Positions 20,595 to 32,234 of a stretch of 64,000 nt of DNA are shown here, one piece after another. A program made the position numbers and the translations under genes. The DNA is from Arcuatula senhousia (Eukaryota; Mollusca; Bivalvia; Mytilida; Mytilidae): NCBI GenBank assembly GCA_963971305.1, contig OZ020306.1, positions 66,437,022-66,501,021 on the forward strand. The letters are read 5' to 3'. Numbering within the stretch: position 1 is the stretch's first letter; each line of letters begins with the position of its first letter. Below the pieces are notes generated by a model. The model saw only the letters and a program-made list of their open reading frames with translations. It was not told the origin of the DNA and did not search any database.

Positions 20595-21190
20595 AGCAAA
20601 TGTCACCAAAGGGGTAATCAAACATCATTATTCCGAAAAAAACAAAGAATAAATCGACAGAAAAAAGATCATCACAACGAAACAACTCTTTAATGTTGTT
20701 GATAATAAAGTTAAACATTTCTATAATTTGACCTTCTGTAAATTTGGTTTTCTTACTAAACTCATCGATAACAAAATAAGTCTTTTTACAATCGACTACC
20801 AAATATTTGTACCTGCATTTTCAGTTCTTTTTGAAAAAGCTACGTTTAATCAACTGTGCCAAACGAGATTTAAATTGTGAATGTGGAATCGAAGTATATG
20901 ATATACAGCTGTCAAGTTTTATGCTATTACATGATTACAAGTTTCCATCAGCTCTTTAGAATTTGTAAGAAACCACATATGATGTATGCAATATCTAGAG
21001 AAACGATAATCGATATACGTTTGGAAGCTTGTTTTTATCGCTGTCAATATTGATGTTAAGAAACCTGGAAGAGGTTTAGTTGTAAATTTAGATGACCCAG
21101 CAATAAAACGTTGCTTGAATGGAGTTTTATGCAATTTTGGAATCTAATAACATCATCGTTCATTTTTTCAACAGAATTGCCAAAGGAAGA
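20595..21190 (-). pseudogene. PLE family A relic with internal deletion
   Basis: Minus strand: HKTPFKQRFIAGSSK (RT fingers), HHMWFLTNSKELMET, then the region before motif B (QIIEMFNFIINNI), jumping directly to the 3' UTR end ('acccctttggt'). The catalytic palm is deleted. Confidence 0.7.
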
Positions 21191-21409
21191 AAAGAAATAT
21201 TGTTAGGATTGTTAATTCTCTCCTCCTTTGAAAGTGTTGTTGTTGTATAAGTGATGACTTTGCTGGTACCAACTCCTAAATGACCCGTTAAACAATCAGT
21301 ATTATGTTTTTTTGCAAAACAAAATGATTGTGTTAGATGTCTTATCTGCGATACGACAACATATATGTCGTGTCAGGTGAAAAATGTCTTACATGTAACT
21401 ACATAACAT

Positions 21410-22035
21410 TCGTTTTTAATATCAGGGTTGTTAAAAATAGATGTGACCTTGTGCCCACCGAGCAATTTAAAGATTAACACTTCAAGACCAACGACCTCAC
21501 TGATTTACCTTCTCGGAAAGAACATCGATATCTTTTTCGTGTTCTTTTTTAGGTCCCGGTATCATGTGGACAGAGGAAATATATTTTAATTGGGATTTGT
21601 CACAAGAACAGTCTGGTGGTTTAGCCTACTTTGATCGATTTGATTTTTATTGTGTGTTTAGTTTTTGTGCTTTGTCTATGAATATTGATAGGGGGAAGGT
21701 TGGGACCAAAAAACTAGTTTAACTCTGCCACATATTATATGTGCCTGTCCTAAGCCAGGAATCTTTGACAAAGCTTTCGTTTGTACTTGTCTATTTGATG
21801 TTTTCTGTTCCTTGTTTAAGAAGGGGGTCTATCTGTGACTATTTCAGGACTTGATTTGAATTAATGCATTTTATTTTGGACCATGGGCCTATTGCAGAAC
21901 CACGAGCCGCGCCAAATGGCCTCGGTGAAGGCTGCTGGCGGTTGTCCATTTGTGAATTTCTGCTTGATTGTGGGCTGTGTCGCGTACACTTATTCCACAT
22001 CTCATTATTTTCTATTGAGATCTTTGATTTGGAAA
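21410..22035 (+). repeat. Dispersed repeat Z followed by W
   Basis: Shares the order 'atcagggttgttaaaaatag', 'gaacatcgatatctttttcg', 'ggtcccggtatcatgtggac', 'tttgatttttattgtgtgtt', 'gccaggaatctttgacaaag' with 32340-33000 and 41780-42390, then the W block ('atggcctcggtgaaggctgc', 'cttattccacatctc') also found at 63180. Non-coding retroposon-like. Confidence 0.65.
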
Positions 22036-22480
22036 TTCTGTAAAAAATTGTATGTAGTTAAATATCTTGGGTGCAAATGTGGAGGTTTTGATTGAACAAT
22101 TATGCCCAATTGGAAACACTTTTGTCTTTGAAATAAGGAGCGATGTGTTTTGTAACAGATTTATGATGTAAAAGTTTTGGTTGCTGAAGTTTATGGCATT
22201 TGCAGCTTTGTTTTAAAATGAGAGAGAAATGAAAGAGAGAATTTCCTTAACAAATTACAGAAGTAGAACAAACTAATCAGGTCGTCATAAAATTATACAA
22301 ACAATATTCTTCTCTCCAAATCATATCAACAGTAAGAGTCCTAAGTCAAACAAGGAAGCGAAACAGAATACAAGTACACAATCTACTACAATTAAATCAA
22401 AACAAAATAAAATAAAGACAAAAGTTAAAAATAACAAATAGGTTCATAGTTTTTTTTTATTATTTTAAACATCAACAACA
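22036..22480. repeat. Old paralogue of the mini-exon intron
   Basis: 22250-22440 ('agtagaacaaactaatcagg', 'atcatatcaacagtaagag') aligns with 28300-28440 and 40880-41020, the intron between mini-exons 2 and 3. This suggests an earlier, degenerate duplication unit whose exon I cannot find. Confidence 0.5.
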
Positions 22481-22489
22481 GCAACAACA

Positions 22490-23975
22490 CTGTCAAAGGA
22501 GGAAATAATCAACAATCATAATTCTGTCATTTCTTCCTTTGGCATTTCTGTTGACAAAAAGAACGATGACGTTCCATCCTTGTATTGGATTCCAAATTTA
22601 CATAAAACTCCATTCAAGCAACGGTTCATTACTGGGTCATCCAAATGTACAACTTAGCCTCTTTCAGTTTTGTTAAAATCAATATTGACGGCAATAAAAT
22701 CAAGCCTTCAAAATTATTTCGATTGTTGTTACTCTAGAAATGGCGTCAATAAATGTGGATTCTCAAAAATTCTAAAGAACTGATGGAAAATATCCATTCT
22801 AAGGCATTTTCATCATGTAATAGCATTAAAACGTTTGATTTCTCTACATTATATACTTCAATTCTACATTCACAATTAAAATTTCGTTTGGCACAGCTGA
22901 TTAAACGTAGCTTTATCAAAAAGAACGGAAAACGCAGGTACAAGTATTTGGTAGTTATAAAAAGACTTACTTTGTCATCCAAGAGTCTAGCAAGAAAAAC
23001 AAATTTACAGAAGATCAAATAATAGAAATGCTCAATTTTCAAATCGACAACATATTTGTACAGTTTGGTGGACGTGTTTTTCAGCAAACAATAGGTATCC
23101 CAATGGGCACAAATTAAGCAAAATTGCTTGCCGATTTGTTTCTTCATTCATATGAAGCGGACTTCTTACAATCACTTCTAGACAAAAAGGACCGCAAACT
23201 TGCTTTATCCTTCAATCTCACATTCGTTATATTGATGATGTCCTTTCACTAAATAATTCTCGATTTGGTGAATATTTACATCTCATATATCCAAAGGAAC
23301 TTGAGATAAAGGACACTGCAGATTCTAGGAGGTCCGCTTCATATTTGGATATATTTCTCAAAATTGACACACAAGGAAGGCTTTGTACAAAGCTCTATGA
23401 CAAACGTGATGACTTCAACTTTCCAATAGTTAACTTTCCCTTTCTGTGTAGCAACATTCCGTCTGCTTCAGCATATGGAGTTTACGTATCACAATCGATT
23501 CGTTATTCCAGAGCATGTGGGGAGTACAACGACTTCCTTGATAGAGCTACACGGCTGACAAGCAAATTGTTAACACAGGGGTACGTTGCTCCCAGGTTGT
23601 TGTCATCACTCAAGAAATTTTACGGACATTATGTGCTTGTATACAAATACGGGATTTCTATCTCTCAGATGAGCACAGAAGTTGGTTTGACATAGAGTTT
23701 TGTAATGTCATCCTTTCCGAATTTGACCAACACTTAATCGATCTTTGGTAACGTGACGGGTGTGCTATAGCAAGCAGGAACTGCTTACTCTTCCGGAGCA
23801 CCTGAGTTCACTCTCGTTTCGACTTGAGTCCGCGTTGCTGAATGCGGATTTGTTGTTATGTGTGTGTGTGTTTTATGTTGTTATGTGGTTTGTTTTGTTG
23901 TGATGATTTTTTGTCTGCCGGTTTTGTTCTTGTCTTTACGGTTTTATGATACTGATTACCACATTTTATATGTTA
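22490..23975 (+). mobile_element. PLE family A copy, RT relic plus complete 3' tail
   Basis: From RT fingers to the 3' terminus: DVPSLYWIPNLHKTPFKQRF, MWILKNSKELMEN, KTFDFSTLYTSI (motif A), a broken motif B (IPMGTN), YIDDVLS, then LEIKDT. Several stops and frameshifts. The open segment 23345-23695 covers DKRDDFNFPIVN to QMSTEVG. The 3' UTR (23696-23975) is shared almost base for base with 37380-37625. PLE assignment rests on 'STLYTxxP', 'GIPMGTN' and 'RYIDDV' patterns and on the 'PADKAPNN' N-part at 55.7 kb. Confidence 0.75.
23345..23695 (+). pseudogene. PLE family A RT C-terminus, open remnant
   Basis: 116 codons after the catalytic palm: TKLYDKRDDFNFPIVN..., SNIPSASAYGVYVSQSIRYSRACG and SLKKFYG. 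Not a gene in itself; it is the best-preserved stretch of the copy at 22490-23975. Confidence 0.7.
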
Positions 23976-24199
23976 TTTTGTTTTAAAAGGATCTCAACTG
24001 AATAAATATCATGTGCTCACTACTAGGCCGTGCCTATATCATTAGATATAAGACTTTTTGATAAGTGTTGTTTTGTAATTCATAGTTTGAGGTTGTATTT
24101 TAGATGTTCCATTACCGTTTTGTGAGAGACTGATATATATATATGTATATATTTCATTTTTCATCGATATATATATATTATAGATTCATCGCGTTTAAG

Positions 24200-25735
24200 T
24201 ATCACATTTGTTTCTTTACCATAGCATGCGGTAATTACATGTATTTCCTTGGCAGAGCGCCATGTCTGCCACAAAAATTGCTCACACAGACTCATTCCTC
24301 TTTCAATATTCCAATTAAAGAGGAACATAAAGAGTTACCATATTTGTACTGGATACCTTAACTTCACAAAAATCCGTGCAAAGAAAGGTATATAGCTGGA
24401 TCTTCATCATGTTCAACTACAGAGCTGTCCGTTCATTTAACTAAAATCTTGTCTGCTGTCAAAGAAGGTCAAAAAGCATACTGCAACACTATTTATAATC
24501 GTAGTGGAATTAACCATATGTGGATTTTGAAGAACCCAAAAGATTAGTTAGATCATTTTAAATCTAGATCATTCTCTGAGGTTCACTCTTTGAAAACGTT
24601 CGATTTTTCAACTTTATACACTACCTTGCCACACGAAAAACTAAAATGTCGCCTGAAAAACTTCTCAAAAAAGCCTTTTCAAACTCTAGGAATTTTGTTG
24701 TTTTGGGTTATAATTCAACCTTCTTTTCCAAAACATCTTTCAAAGATAAAGTTTGTTACACACTTGAACAAGTTTGCAGTATGCTTGATTTCCTCATTGA
24801 CAACATATTTGTCACCTTCGGAGGAGAGATTTTTCAACAACAAATCGGCATTCCAATGGGCACAAACTGTGCTCCTCTCCTCGCCGATTTGTTTTTATAC
24901 TCTTACGAGACTGAATTTTCTCAGGGACTCGTAAAGAACAAGAAGATGAAAGAGGCAAGGTCATTTAATCTTACATTCAGATATATTGATGATGTCCTTT
25001 CTGTCAATAACACTTCATTTGGTAGATGGATTCCTTCAATATATCCTCCGGAGTTGGAGATAAAAGAGACCTTCGAATCAAATTGCTTCACGTCTTTCTT
25101 GGATTTGCACCTCGAATTTGACCCAGGTGGTCATCTCAGTACAAAAATTTACGATAAACGAGACGATTTTAATTTTCAAATCATTAATTTTCCTAATCTA
25201 CTGAGCAATATACCTACTTCTCCTGCATATGGTGTTTATATTTCACAACTTATTCGATATGCCAGAGCTTGCACACATTTCACAGATTTTTTGATCAGAC
25301 GCCGATTTCTTCGTGACCGACTTTTGGAGCAAGGCTTTAAGAAAATACGTCTCATACGATCACTACAAAAATTCTTTCTTCGTTATCAGCCACTCGTAGA
25401 AAAGTTCAAAATTGAGTTAAAAGATATGATAGTTAATTGTTTTAATTAGTGTTTGACTGGTCTGCTGTACTGAGATGATCACCTCAATATCCCTATTGTG
25501 TCTCACAACTATGTTGTGTTCTATGGTCATTACCGGATCCTATGATCGCAATGGAAGAGGGAGGTTTGGCGCCATAAAACCTGGTTTAACCCACCATTTC
25601 GTTTTTAAATGCCTGTACCAAGTCAGGACCATTGCGATCCACCAATTCTCCGGTATGACTGATTCGTTTTTGTCATTTTCTCTGGACTATGAGACTGATC
25701 ATTCAAGTTCGGTAGTTTTGTTATTACCTTTATTT
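24200..25735 (+). mobile_element. PLE family B copy with near-complete RT
   Basis: A second PLE family, distinct in its 3' UTR (25450-25735: 'gagatgatcacctcaatatc', 'gaagagggaggtttggcgcc', 'ccaattctccggtatgac'). RT fingers begin near 24330 (PYLYWIP, then a stop, LHKNPCKERYIAGSS), with another stop after LKNPKD. A family A scrap (24220-24300) precedes it. Copies or tails of B recur at 49715 (minus), 51058-51950 (minus) and 52970-53300. Confidence 0.75.
24590..25449 (+). pseudogene. PLE family B reverse transcriptase (palm to C-terminus)
   Basis: Motif A FDFSTLYTTLP is read from 24590; a frameshift near 24660-24700 leads into the 267-codon frame 24646-25449. That frame carries the turn LDFLIDNIFV, motif B QQQIGIPMGTNCAPLLADLF, motif C FRYIDDVLS (both catalytic Asp present) and LDLHLEFD, through SNIPTSPAYGVYISQLIRYA to the end. 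Motifs B and C are intact; the break between A and B and the stops upstream make the copy non-functional. No GIY-YIG domain is seen near it. Clade (Naiad-like or other) cannot be set by eye. Confidence 0.78.
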
Positions 25736-26070
25736 GCTCCTCGGTTGCTGTCTTCACTCAAGAAATTTTACAGAAGACATCATGCACTCATAGACAAACA
25801 TTGGATTTCGATCTATCAAATGAGTGCAGATGTTGGTTTGCCAACGGGTTATGTTTTGTCTTCCTTTACCTGATTGAGCGCAACGGGTTGTGCTTACTCT
25901 TCCAGAGCACCTGAGATCACTCTCGTTACGACTTGAGTTTGCGTTGTTGATTACTGTTCGGTTGATTTTTGCTTCTTCATGCTGTTTTCGTTCCTGTTTA
26001 CTGGTTTTGTCGTTGCCATTTTTTGATTTTGACACTCGAATTCCCCATTGGTCCCTCCTTGCTTTATAAT
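25736..26070 (+). pseudogene. PLE family A 3' fragment
   Basis: RT terminus (LSSLKKFYRRHHALIDKH, QMSADVGLP) and the family A UTR ('gttacgacttgagtttgcg', 'ttgtcgttgccatttt', 'ccccattggtccctcc'). It sits tightly against the family B tail and ends 67 bp before mini-exon M1. Confidence 0.75.
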
Positions 26071-26136
26071 ACAGAAAATTTGTAAAATATATGATAATTC
26101 TGAAATGTACTTTTACGATTTGTTTTACAATTTTAG

Positions 26137-26178
26137 AAATAGCAGGAGTGAAAGAAAACCTTTCAGATCTTGGGACAG
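26137..26178 (+). CDS. HEPN gene mini-exon M1 (14-residue coiled-coil unit)
   Basis: Acceptor acaattttag|AAATAG, donor GGACAG|gtaaat, 42 nt, phase 1-1. With the preceding G it reads E-I-A-G-V-K-E-N-L-S-D-L-G-T. Hydrophobic I, V, L, L are spaced 3-4-3, i.e. two heptads. It is the most diverged live unit and lies outside the recent duplication. Because length is a multiple of three and phase symmetric, skipping it keeps the frame. Confidence 0.75.
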
Positions 26179-26242
26179 GTAAATGGACAAGTCTTTTTCT
26201 ATTTTCTAAAATACACACATACATGTATCATATTTTTTTTAT

Positions 26243-26642
26243 TATTTGTTATAAGTATTAATTATCATATTTGCAATATCCATCTCTTTTAGGGTTTTTG
26301 TGTCAATGCTATGCCATCATTGGTTTTCTGCCAATTATCGGTTTGCTTCGACATCTTTCATCAAACTATCCAAATGCTTCATTATAAATTGCTTCAGATA
26401 TACTGTGTTTTGTGAAAAAGTATATAGTGCGGTCATTTTTTATCTCATTGATGAAATCTGGGGTAACTTTATGTGATTTAGGAAGAAGATATAATCTGAA
26501 GCAATTTTAGATCAAAAATCAGTAGGATAGTTTGATGACAGATGACGATGCAAACCAATTTTGACAGAAAACCTATGATGGAATAAAAAAACCTGAAAGA
26601 GACGAATATTGAAAATATGATAATTAACCCTTATAACAAATA
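26243..26642. repeat. Long inverted repeat (hairpin) in intron
   Basis: Arms 26243-26400 and 26480-26642 are near reverse complements ('tttgttataag', 'atcatatttgcaatat', 'ggttttctg', 'ggtttgc', 'catcaaactatcc', 'aattgcttcagat'), separated by about 80 bp. It is probably a foldback MITE; it would fold into a long hairpin in the pre-mRNA. Confidence 0.75.
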
Positions 26643-27383
26643 TTACAAATAGATCGCTAAGCTGTCGAAACCCTTAATTAAATGTCAGTGCAATATAACC
26701 TTTTAAGAAGAGATGTCATAATATACCATACACATGCCATTCTTTATTAACATGAAATTAAAAGATAACATCTAGGGACAAGGTAACATATCTAGATCTT
26801 CGAATATAAATGTCATGAATTTAGTAAGTCTTCGTAAATGGAACAATCGGTCGCAAGGTAGACGAATAAATCGTAATATTAAAAAGCAGCATCGTTCCAA
26901 TTTTAGTATTGCTGGTCTTGTTAGAATATTTAAAAACAACGGAAGACATAATCTTTTTTCGTAAACTATGCTCCATTCCTATTTTCTAAGTTAAATAAAA
27001 TCAGATAAGATTGTGAAACAATATCTCATGCCAGTCCTTTATATGAAGGGACGCTCATGATCATCATATATACTTTTTGTTACTTTAAACTTTTCCCAAA
27101 CATTGATTTCCCTTTAGACCACATTCGGCATTTTATAAAATTAACATGTATTAATAGATGACAAGACTTCATAAATATATCTAGTATTTTTATGGATCCT
27201 ACAATTAAATATCTTATATCACCATATTTTACAAATATTTTATATTATATATTCTATAATTAAATAGTTTGTTTTGTTAATTGCAAAGGGATAAATAAAA
27301 CTCGTGTCTGTCAGATCAAATGCATATAAAAAGGTGATATATAAAAGTGGGTTTTATGCTTACATATAGTGAAAAGAAAAATG
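26643..27383. other. Intron, no recognised feature
   Basis: AT-rich DNA between the hairpin and the start of the duplicated block; nothing identified. Confidence 0.5.
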
Positions 27384-27682
27384 ATAAAAAGCATATTTCC
27401 AGACCGGAAGTATGACGATTTCTCCGTCTAGACTAATCAAAACGTGGAAACCATCAATACTCTATAGAGTATATACATAAAGCTTTGCTGCGCTTGTCTA
27501 AAACTGACAAATAGTTTAAATTTTAATTCAACAAATTCTCCTTAGTTTCATATGATGTCAAAAGTAATTTGAGTACTGGTGGCTAGGCAAAGCCTAAATA
27601 ATATTATATTTGTATGCCCAATTGATTAGTGATGTTGTTTTGTAAATGCATCGTTTGAGATTGTATTTTTAAAGCATGTGTA

Positions 27683-27838
27683 ATAGAAGAAAATGAGATG
27701 TGGAAAAAGTGTACGCGACACAACCTACATTATAAACGTATTTTTTAAATATCCACAATGGAAAACAGCCAGCAGCCTTCAATGTGACCAGCGGTCGCTG
27801 CTCGCTGTTTTTCAATTCGCCCCTGGATTGAAAATAAA
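27683..27838 (-). mobile_element. W repeat insertion, absent from copy 2
   Basis: Minus-strand W element ('gagatgtggaa' to 'ctcgctgttttt') between 'agcatgtgtaa' and 'gactctttgata'; copy 2 (34443-34465) has these joined directly. This shows W to be mobile after, or lost around, the duplication. Confidence 0.65.
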
Positions 27839-27967
27839 AGACTCTTTGATAAATATATATTTTCATTAAATTAGTATTTTATATATAATTATATACGTAC
27901 AAAAATATATCATTTGGTATGACAATTCTAAAATGTATTTACTAACTACATTTTTTTTCTATTTCAG

Positions 27968-28009
27968 AAATTACAGAAACAAAAGAAAACGTTTCGGGTT
28001 TTGAAACAG
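27968..28009 (+). CDS. HEPN gene mini-exon M2
   Basis: Acceptor tttctatttcag|AAATTACAG, donor GAAACAG|gtaaat, 42 nt, phase 1-1. Reads E-I-T-E-T-K-E-N-V-S-G-F-E-T, a two-heptad coiled-coil unit. Its duplicate M4 (39876) differs by one base, changing F to L. Strong pyrimidine tract upstream. Confidence 0.8.
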
Positions 28010-28734
28010 GTAAATTGATGACTAAAGGTAACAAAACAATAACCGAACTTAAAGGACTAATCTCAAATGTCTAGAGATAAGTTCTTTCTTTTTCTCAAAT
28101 ACACACACATCAAATCTTAATCTTGAAAGTCAATTCTTGTATGATATATGTGGTTTTTCGTATAAATAAATACTAACAAAATATTAATATGTTAATATTC
28201 TAAATTTTAAAACCTCTCATATCTAGCTAATAGCATTTACATAGTAATTTTAAATTTGTTAAATTTTGTTAAGTACACATAATGGTAACGTTCGTATGAA
28301 CATGGAAGTACGACAAACTAAGCAGGTCATCATAAATTCATATGGACAGAAATTATTCTCTTTTCTAAGTCACATAAGCAGTACAAAACATTCCTCTCAA
28401 CAGGGAATTGAAACCAAAAGAAAAAAGTACACTAACTACTATCAAAACTACAACAAACCAAAAAGGTTAAAATGTCAAATTCTTTCTTGCTTAATTTTAA
28501 ACATTTTCTCATTTTTTTATTAAATACGCTGTGTTTCTAGCTATGCAAAGCCTGAGTCATGTAACATTTTAAGCGTAAGACCAAATTGATTGGCTTTGTT
28601 GATTTGTAAAGCATCACTTCAGATAGATTGTATATTTGATGAGTTTTATATCTAATGCATGTTTTATTTCTTATTATAAAAAATGATAGTATTACATGTA
28701 CAATTCATTGATTATACATTTCTGTCAATTTCAG

Positions 28735-28776
28735 AAATTACAGAAGTAAAGGAAAATGTTTCAAACCTTCAGACAG
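28735..28776 (+). CDS. HEPN gene mini-exon M3
   Basis: Acceptor tctgtcaatttcag|AAATTACAG, donor CAGACAG|gtaaat, 42 nt, phase 1-1. Reads E-I-T-E-V-K-E-N-V-S-N-L-Q-T with I, V, V, L at heptad a/d positions. Identical to M5 (41305). Confidence 0.8.
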
Positions 28777-28953
28777 GTAAATTGACAAGTTCTTCTTTTC
28801 TCAAATAAACGCTTTTCTTTGATATAGGTTGAAGTGTGTGAAATTTTATACTTAATAATATATAAAAGTGAAAATATTACACGGATTCCCTTATCAGGAG
28901 TTACAATTTACATTACTATTAGTAGATTTGTATGGTAAAAACATTACATGATA

Positions 28954-31900
28954 CAGTACTTGAACCGATCAATGCAACACTTTGACGGATCGATGACTGA
29001 TCGGTGACGGATTGATGACGCGTTTGGACCGGATTGATGACTGATTGATGACGGATTGGTGAATGATTGATGACTGGTTGTTGACTGATTGATGACGAAT
29101 CGGACGGATTGGACAGATGACGGATACCATAGGTAACCGGGCTATCGATCCGTTATTTTTACTGATACGATCGATCGGTATAATTAGAAAACTGTTCTGT
29201 GAAACGAAGTTATCGTTTATACCTATATGTTTATAACATGTATAATGCAACACAAAACAGTCACGGCGTTAATTTAATTTGTTTTAAATAAATTATGCTA
29301 TAGTGTTTTAAAAAGACGTACATTTTCTATTTGAATATTTAAATATTATTAATCTAATGAATTTAATAATTGTTTACATACTTTAAATTATATATGCAAA
29401 GTTCGTTTTCTTTTCTTCTATAAAAATATTAATAATATAATTTTATTTCATTTGTTCTGATTTTTAAATACAAAAACAGAAACTGTGCTGTAAAAAATCT
29501 TTAAAATGTAAAAGGGTTCTGCTTAGAACAATCATTTCAACAAATTGTAACATATAATTAAGAACAAAAAATTCAGGAGATATCAAAAATCTAGTAAATT
29601 TTATCTTAATTTTTTTTAATTCACTGTGTTAAATTTGTTCGCATAGGAATATAGATCACATTTGCAAATTTCTTATGAAAAATATATGAAACTTTAGTAT
29701 AATCTTATATTTGAGCATAAAATTATATATATGACGGTTTGATAAAATTGACAAGAAATTGTTTGCAAAAAAAAGTTTTTTCATCAGATTTGACACATAA
29801 ATGGTATGTTTAGTTGAAAAGTTGCATAAATACATATTGCTGCCTTAGAAAATAAGGCTCATAAAGTTAAGAGATTATAAAAAAAAATGTTCTTATATAA
29901 ATGTAGATCACATTTGCAAAATTCTTATGTAAATTATATGAAACTTTAGTAACATCTTATATTTGAGCATAAAATTATATGACGGTTAAATAAAATTGAC
30001 AAGAAATTGTTTGCGAAACAACTTTTATCATCAGATTTGACACATAAATGGTATGTTAAGTTGAAAAGTTGCATAAATACATATTGCTGCCTAACAAAAT
30101 AAGGTTCATTAAGTTAAGAGATTAAAAAGAAAATTTGTTCGCATATAAATAAAGCTCACATTTACAAATTTCTGATGTAAAATATATGAAACTTTAGTAA
30201 AATCTTATATTTGAGCATAAAATTATATGACGGTTTTTTAAAATTGACAAGAAAAAGTTTGTGAAACAACTTTTTTCATCAGGTTTGACATATTAATGCT
30301 AAGATAAGTTAAAAAGTTGCATAAATACATATTGCTGCCCTAAATAGAATTGACAAGAAATTGTTGCCAATAGAATTGACAAGAAATATTTGAGCTTAAA
30401 ATTATATGTAAAATATATGAAACTTTAGTAAAATCTTATATTTGAGCTTAAAATTATATGACGGTTGAATAAAATTGACAAGAAATTGTTTGCGAAACAA
30501 CTTATTCATAAATGGTATGCTCAGTTGAAAATTTGCATAAATACATATTTGCGCCTTAAAAATAAGTTTCATATAGTTAAGAGATAATAAAGAAATTTTG
30601 TTCGCAAAGGAATAAAGATCACATTTGCAAATTTCTGATGTAAAATATATGAAGCTTAAAATTATATGACGGTTAAATAAAATTGACAAGAAATTGTTTG
30701 CAAAACAACTTTTTTCATCAGATTTGACACATAATTGGTATGTTCAGTTGAAAATTTGTATAAATACATATTGACGCCTTAAAAAATAAGGTTCATAAAG
30801 TTAAGAGATTATGATGAAAATTTGTTTGCAAAGGAATATAGATCACATTTGCAAATTTCTTATGTTAAATATATGAAACTTCAGTAAAATCTTATATTTG
30901 AGCATAAAATTATATGACGGTTTAATAAAATTGCCAAAAAAAATGTTTGCGAAACAAATTTTTTCATCAAGTTAGACACATAAATGCTATGATAAGTTGA
31001 AAAGTTATATAACTACATATTGCTGACTTAAAAAATAAAGTTCTATAGTAAAGAGATGATAAAGAAAAAATTGTTCGCAAAGGAATATAGATCACATTTA
31101 TGTAAAATATATGATACTTCAGTTAAATCTTATATTTGAGCAAAAAATTATATGACGGTTGAATATGTTTGCGAAACAACTATTTTCATCAAATTTGACA
31201 CATAATTAAATGCTATATATTTTGAAAACTTGAATAACTTCATATCTTTTACTTTAAAAAAAGGTTTCTATTTAACCATTTTTAAGAGATTATGAAGAAA
31301 ATGTATTTCCATTATAGACATGTTAAGACCAAACATTGCATATGCAAGCTGGGATAATAAAACTAAATTTTCTTAGATGCAAGCTACAAATGTATAAGAA
31401 ATTAAATTTCTTAGATTTCTTATGTTAAATATATGAAACTTCAGTAAAATCTTATATTTGAGCATAAAATTATATGACGGTTTAATAAAATTGCAAAAAA
31501 AATGTATAAGAAATTAAAAATCTGATGTTTGAGCTTATTATTATATGATGGTTTTATAACAATCACAACAAATTGTTTTCAAAATAATTTTCTGACAAGA
31601 TTTTAAATGAGGTATTTCAAAATATAATATATTTGACATCAAAAATCGTATGAATTTTTGCATTTTAAAACAGAAATGTGTTATGTCTTTACATTAATTA
31701 AAGTTTGACTTTAATATTTATTTAAGCACAATTCGGCTGTGCTTTGTAATATTCTATTTAAAACGCGCCAAAAGTCCAGCTTTTACATTTATTTCTATAA
31801 ATTTCTATTTTATTCAAAGATTTTATGCATTCGATCCAGGAGTCACGTGATATAATATGCGAAACGAACTTAAATATTCCGTATTTTAGATTGAATTGAC

Positions 31901-32100
31901 GCGTGACGGATTGGTAAATTGCATCATGGGATGCATTTGACGGATAGGATCGAACGGATTGGTGACTGATCGATGACGGATTGGTGACTGATTGATGACG
32001 GATCGGTGAATGAGTGAGACCGGATCGATGACTGATTGGTGACTGATTGATGACGCGTGACGGATCGCAAAAACTGTTGCATTGATCGGTTCAAGTACTG
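28954..32100. mobile_element. 3.15-kb TA-flanked TIR element, non-autonomous
   Basis: Termini CAGTACTTGAACCGATCAAT... and its reverse complement, about 26 bp, with TA on each side (28952-28953, 32101-32102). Copy 2 of the duplication has a single TA at the same point (41519-41520), an empty site. Next to each tip is an array of 'gacggattgatgactgattg' words in the same orientation. The interior (about 29640-31300) is a ~250-bp tandem repeat ('gatcacatttgcaaatttct', 'tatttgagcataaaattata', 'ttcatcagatttgacacata'). No transposase frame is visible. Confidence 0.9.
29640..31300. repeat. ~250-bp satellite-like repeat inside the TA element
   Basis: The phrase 'gatcacatttgcaaa' or a variant starts at 29654, 29906, 30154, 30617, 30841 and 31090, spaced 224-252 bp apart (463, likely with a disrupted unit, between 30154 and 30617). 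Each unit also has 'tatatgacggtt' and 'gttgaaaagttgcataaata'. Confidence 0.8.
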
Positions 32101-32234
32101 TAATAGGCGAAACCTAAAATGGGACGCAGCTTGAGAAAATAATTGTAAAAATACTCTGGATTAATAACCAAGTGATTAAAATGCAAATTATTGGTGCAAA
32201 TTATAAATACTTGTTACGTTCTGAAAAATGGTAA

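Noticed and set aside
22250..22300. Extra mini-exon at 'aaattacagaagtag'
   Set aside because: The segment aligns with mid-intron sequence at 28300, not with the 42-nt exons, and has no donor.
28969..29253. Minus-strand frame with repeated INQSS-like residues
   Set aside because: Produced by the GACGGATTGATGACTG word array at the end of the TA element.
29775..29800. Hammerhead from 'catcag' motifs in the satellite
   Set aside because: No GAAA core or stem II at the right distance on either strand.
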